Positions 62,187-64,000 of a stretch of 64,000 nucleotides of DNA are shown here, in pieces. Origin of the DNA: Streptomyces sp. SAI-127 (GTDB lineage: Bacteria > Actinomycetota > Actinomycetes > Streptomycetales > Streptomycetaceae); NCBI RefSeq assembly GCF_029894425.1, contig NZ_JARXYJ010000001.1, positions 3,348,001-3,412,000 of the forward strand, given 5' to 3'. The position numbers and the translations under genes are program-made. The notes under the pieces were generated by a model. The model was not told where the DNA came from. It worked only from the letters and a program-made list of their open reading frames with translations, and searched no databases. Every line of letters begins with the position of its first letter. Positions within the stretch are counted from its first letter, which is position 1.

Positions 62187-62700
62187 TCAGCAGGTGCGCC
62201 GGTACGGGAGGTCCGGGAGATACGTCTTCCAGGCCGTCTCGGACAGACCGGAGCCGGCGCGTCGGCAGACCTCGGTGATCAGATGGCCCGGATTCAGGGC
62301 GTACCGCAGCACGGGGACGTTGGTGCCGGAGCCGTAGAGCCTGCCGTCGGGGCCGAACGCGAGTGCGCAGCTGCAGGCTGCCGGCCGATCCGGCGACAGC
62401 GAGCGTACGTCCGTCGTGGGAGAAGGCGAGCGCGGTGACCGCGCCGGTGGCGTCCGCCAACGGGACGGACGTGGTGCCGTCCAGCACACCGAGGCGCGCC
62501 CGCGCGGCGCCGTCCCAGAGGGTGAGCCGGTCCAGGACGTCGCCTACGGCCGGCCGGGTGCCGATGGGGCCGAAGGCCGCGGTGCTGATCAGGCCCTCGC
62601 CGAGCACGCGCGGCTCCATGCGCCCGGCGCGCAGGTCGGCGACCAGTCCCTCCTGGGTCACCGGGCCGATCCCGTCGGGGCCGGAGGGCAAGCGGGCCGG
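62187..62700 (-). pseudogene. Broken WD40-repeat gene (3' end)
   Basis: Two frames are needed. In one, about 62390-62700, are the WD-like segments VGDVLDRLTLWDGAARARLG and VTALAFSHDGRTLAVAGSAG. In the other, ending at the TGA at 62187, are LAFGPDGRLYGSGTNVPVLR and the end EVCRRAGSGLSETAWKTYLP with DLPYRRTC, which is the usual C-terminus of actinobacterial WD40 proteins that follow TIR, peptidase or NTPase domains. The break is near 62380. The 5' part of the gene and any effector domain are missing; a repeat region takes its place upstream. Confidence 0.75.
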
Positions 62701-62701
62701 T

Positions 62702-62945
62702 TCTGTCGACGGGCCCACGGAGCCGCGGCCGGCCGGGTCGGCTGACCAGCCGGTGAAGCCGCGCCCCGTCCGGTCGGCTGCCGGACCGATGGCATCGGGA
62801 CTGACCGGGCCGGCTGACGAGCCGGTGAAGCCACAGCTTGTCGAGCCGGTCGCCGGACCGGTGGAGTCGGGGTTCCTTGAGTCGGGGGCGGGCCGGTTGC
62901 AATCGGGGCTGGTCAGGTCTGTCGACGGGCCCGTGGAGCCGTGCC
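62702..62945. repeat. Degenerate tandem repeat with 72-bp period
   Basis: TCTGTCGACGGGCCC occurs at 62702 and again at 62918 (3 x 72 bases apart); GCTGACCAGCCGGTGAAGCC at 62741 recurs with one change at 62813 (72 bases). About 3.4 copies. Because the period is a multiple of three, frames stay open on both strands; a 24-residue Pro/Gly-rich repeat would result (for example ADQPVKPRPV and ADEPVKPQLV on the plus strand). No start with a ribosome site was found for either. Confidence 0.75.
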
Positions 62946-63330
62946 CCCGTCCGGTCACCCAGCAGGCCCACGAGACCTGCCTCACCCGGTCGCCCCACAC
63001 CCCGACGAACCCCGCCCCACCCCCTCACCCGACGGTGCGGTGAAGTCCGTGCGGCGGCGGACCGGCCGGCCGTCGGCCTGGGACTCGCCATCCGCCTGGT
63101 CCCGGCGACCCGCTTCGGCTGTCCAAAACCGGTGGCTCATCCTCCGCGGCCGCGGTCAGCCTGCCTCCGTGTCCAGCCCCGAAGCGTCCAGACTCCGGCC
63201 ACCGGCTCTCCGGTGGCTGCCCGTGATGTCGGTCTGACGATTCGTCATCACCGCTGCCCGGACGGCCGGGTCCGTGTGCCGTGTCGCTGTGTGCGACTTC
63301 TTCCACGACTTCGGGTTGCGGAGTTTCTTC
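62946..63330. other. Leader region of the truncated MFS gene
   Basis: 385 bases without a supportable gene. GCCACCGG-CTCT-CCGGTGGC (63198-63217) is a perfect 8-bp hairpin 114 bases before the MFS ATG and could be an attenuator or an old terminator. Very short frames nearby (for example at 63222) are too small to judge as leader peptides. Confidence 0.45.
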
Positions 63331-63896
63331 ATGCCGTTCGCTCTGTTTCTGCTGGGCGTCGCGGTGTTCGCGCAGGGGACGTCCGAGTTCATGCTGTCCG
63401 GTCTGATGCCGGACATCGCCCGGGAGTTGGGCGTCTCGGTGGGGGACGCGGGATTGCTGACCTCGGGTTTCGCCGTGGGGATGGTGGTCGGGGCGCCCTT
63501 GATGGCGGGGTTCGCCCGGCGGTGGCCGTGGCGTCTGGCGCTGCCGGGGTTTCTGGGTGTGTTCCTGTGTGTGCATGTCGTCGGGGCGACGACCGGCAGT
63601 TTCCCGGTGCTGCTCGGCACCCGGGTGGTCGGTGCGCTCGCCAACGCCGGGTTCCTGGCCGTCGCCCTGGTGGCCGCGGTCGGGATGGTCGCACCGGACG
63701 CCAAGGGACGGGCCACCTCGACGCTGCTGGGCGGGGTCACGCTCGCGTGTGTCGTCGGGGTGCCGGCGGGGGCGCTGCTGGGGCAGGTCTGGGGGTGGCG
63801 CTCGGCGTTCTGGGCGGTGGCCGCGCTGTCCGTACCCGCTGTGGTGGGGGTGATGCGGTCGGTGCCGGACAGGGGCGCCGAGCTGGAGCGGCCGGC
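63331..63896 (+). pseudogene. Truncated MFS drug-efflux transporter (Cmx/CmlR-like)
   Basis: ATG 63331 opens MPFALFLLGVAVFAQGTSEF, the start of chloramphenicol-type exporters. The first six membrane helices are present (SEFMLSGLMPDIARELGVSV, VGMVVGAPLMAGFARRWPWR, ANAGFLAVALVAAVGMVAPD, WGWRSAFWAVAALSVPAVVG). After VPDRGAELERPA (about residue 188) the frame reads HETAAVAGSRARPVRRRRVS, which is not membrane-like and is the antisense of another coding sequence. The second half of the protein, normally six more helices, is absent. The reading frame is still open at the window end. Confidence 0.8.
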
Positions 63897-64000
63897 TCAC
63901 GAGACCGCCGCCGTCGCGGGCAGCAGGGCGCGCCCGGTGAGACGGCGGCGGGTGTCCGCGGTGCGCTGGGTTCCGGCCAGGGTGAGGGTCAGGGCCACCG
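63897..64000 (-). CDS. C-terminal end of an unidentified minus-strand gene (runs off window)
   Basis: The minus-strand frame ending in the TGA at 63899-63897 reads VALTLTLAGTQRTADTRRRL, then TGRALLPATAAVS, with strong G/C at third positions. It is the likely 3' end of a gene that continues beyond 64000. The product cannot be named from 34 residues. Its stop lies where the MFS gene loses similarity. Confidence 0.5.
   Translation of the reverse strand, partial: VALTLTLAGTQRTADTRRRLTGRALLPATAAVS

Noticed and set aside
62363..63043. 226-residue plus-strand protein with Pro-rich repeats
   Set aside because: Frames are open on both strands because the repeat period divides by three; no ribosome site precedes a start, and part of it is antisense to the WD40 remnant.
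1..64000. Insertion sequence, prophage or integrative element
   Set aside because: No transposase, integrase, phage structural gene or flanking direct repeat was seen; disrupted genes are explained by frameshifts, deletions and one junction.

Overview
The window is chromosomal DNA of a Streptomyces. The evidence is the very high G+C content, strong G/C preference at third codon positions, many GTG starts, and a gene order that matches, from memory, the Streptomyces coelicolor core segment running from SCO5582 (nsdA) down to SCO5535 (accB). The species cannot be named from the sequence alone.

Layout. 1-8.3 kb: 5' part of nsdA (differentiation regulator), a primase/polymerase-like protein, ftsY, a decayed NCS1 permease, an LLM flavin oxidoreductase, a small unknown and the glucose permease glcP. 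8.3-22 kb: chromosome and RNA maintenance genes, almost all on the minus strand: smc, a 67-residue coiled-coil protein, acyP, then rnc-mutM, yceD-rpmF, a coiled-coil protein with a Q/Y-rich tail, coaD, rsmD and recG. A CAP-domain protein and a HxlR regulator with its palindromic operator are interleaved on the plus strand. 22.1-26.9 kb: a translationally coupled pair encoding a divergent Hsp90-type ATPase and a 985-residue TPR protein, placed between recG and the DAK2-domain gene. 26.9-40.2 kb: DAK2 protein, rpmB, thiL-thiD, a stand-alone Lrp ligand-binding domain, a lipoprotein, ddl, plsC-gpsA, cofC, hupS, leuCD and the divergent regulator ndgR. 40.2-45.8 kb: a decayed DUF4188 gene facing a MerR regulator, five tRNA genes (3 Glu-CTC, 2 Gln-CTG), a HAD phosphatase, an orphan RelE-like protein, FAA hydrolase-gltX and a 60-residue protein with a repeated ANPRRT motif.

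46.3-57.1 kb: two complete tandem conservons, cvnA1B1C1D1 and cvnA2B2C2D2. Each encodes a membrane sensor-kinase-like protein, a roadblock/LC7 protein, a DUF742 protein and a Ras-like GTPase, which together are expected to form a membrane-associated G-protein-like signalling complex. The two copies contain long stretches of identical DNA in cvnD and at the cvnC/cvnD junction, while the cvnA tails are very different. 57.1-59.0 kb: accE and accB (acyl-CoA carboxylase).

59.1-64 kb: accessory DNA. It holds a secreted PL8 polysaccharide lyase, a YceI protein, a broken WD40 gene, a 72-bp-period tandem repeat, and an MFS drug transporter cut off after about 188 codons where it meets the 3' end of an opposing gene. 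The core part is orderly and well terminated, with several long perfect hairpins between convergent genes. The less expected items are the Hsp90/TPR pair, three or four decayed genes, several regulator-adjacent palindromes, and the low-complexity tails of the coiled-coil and CvnA proteins.
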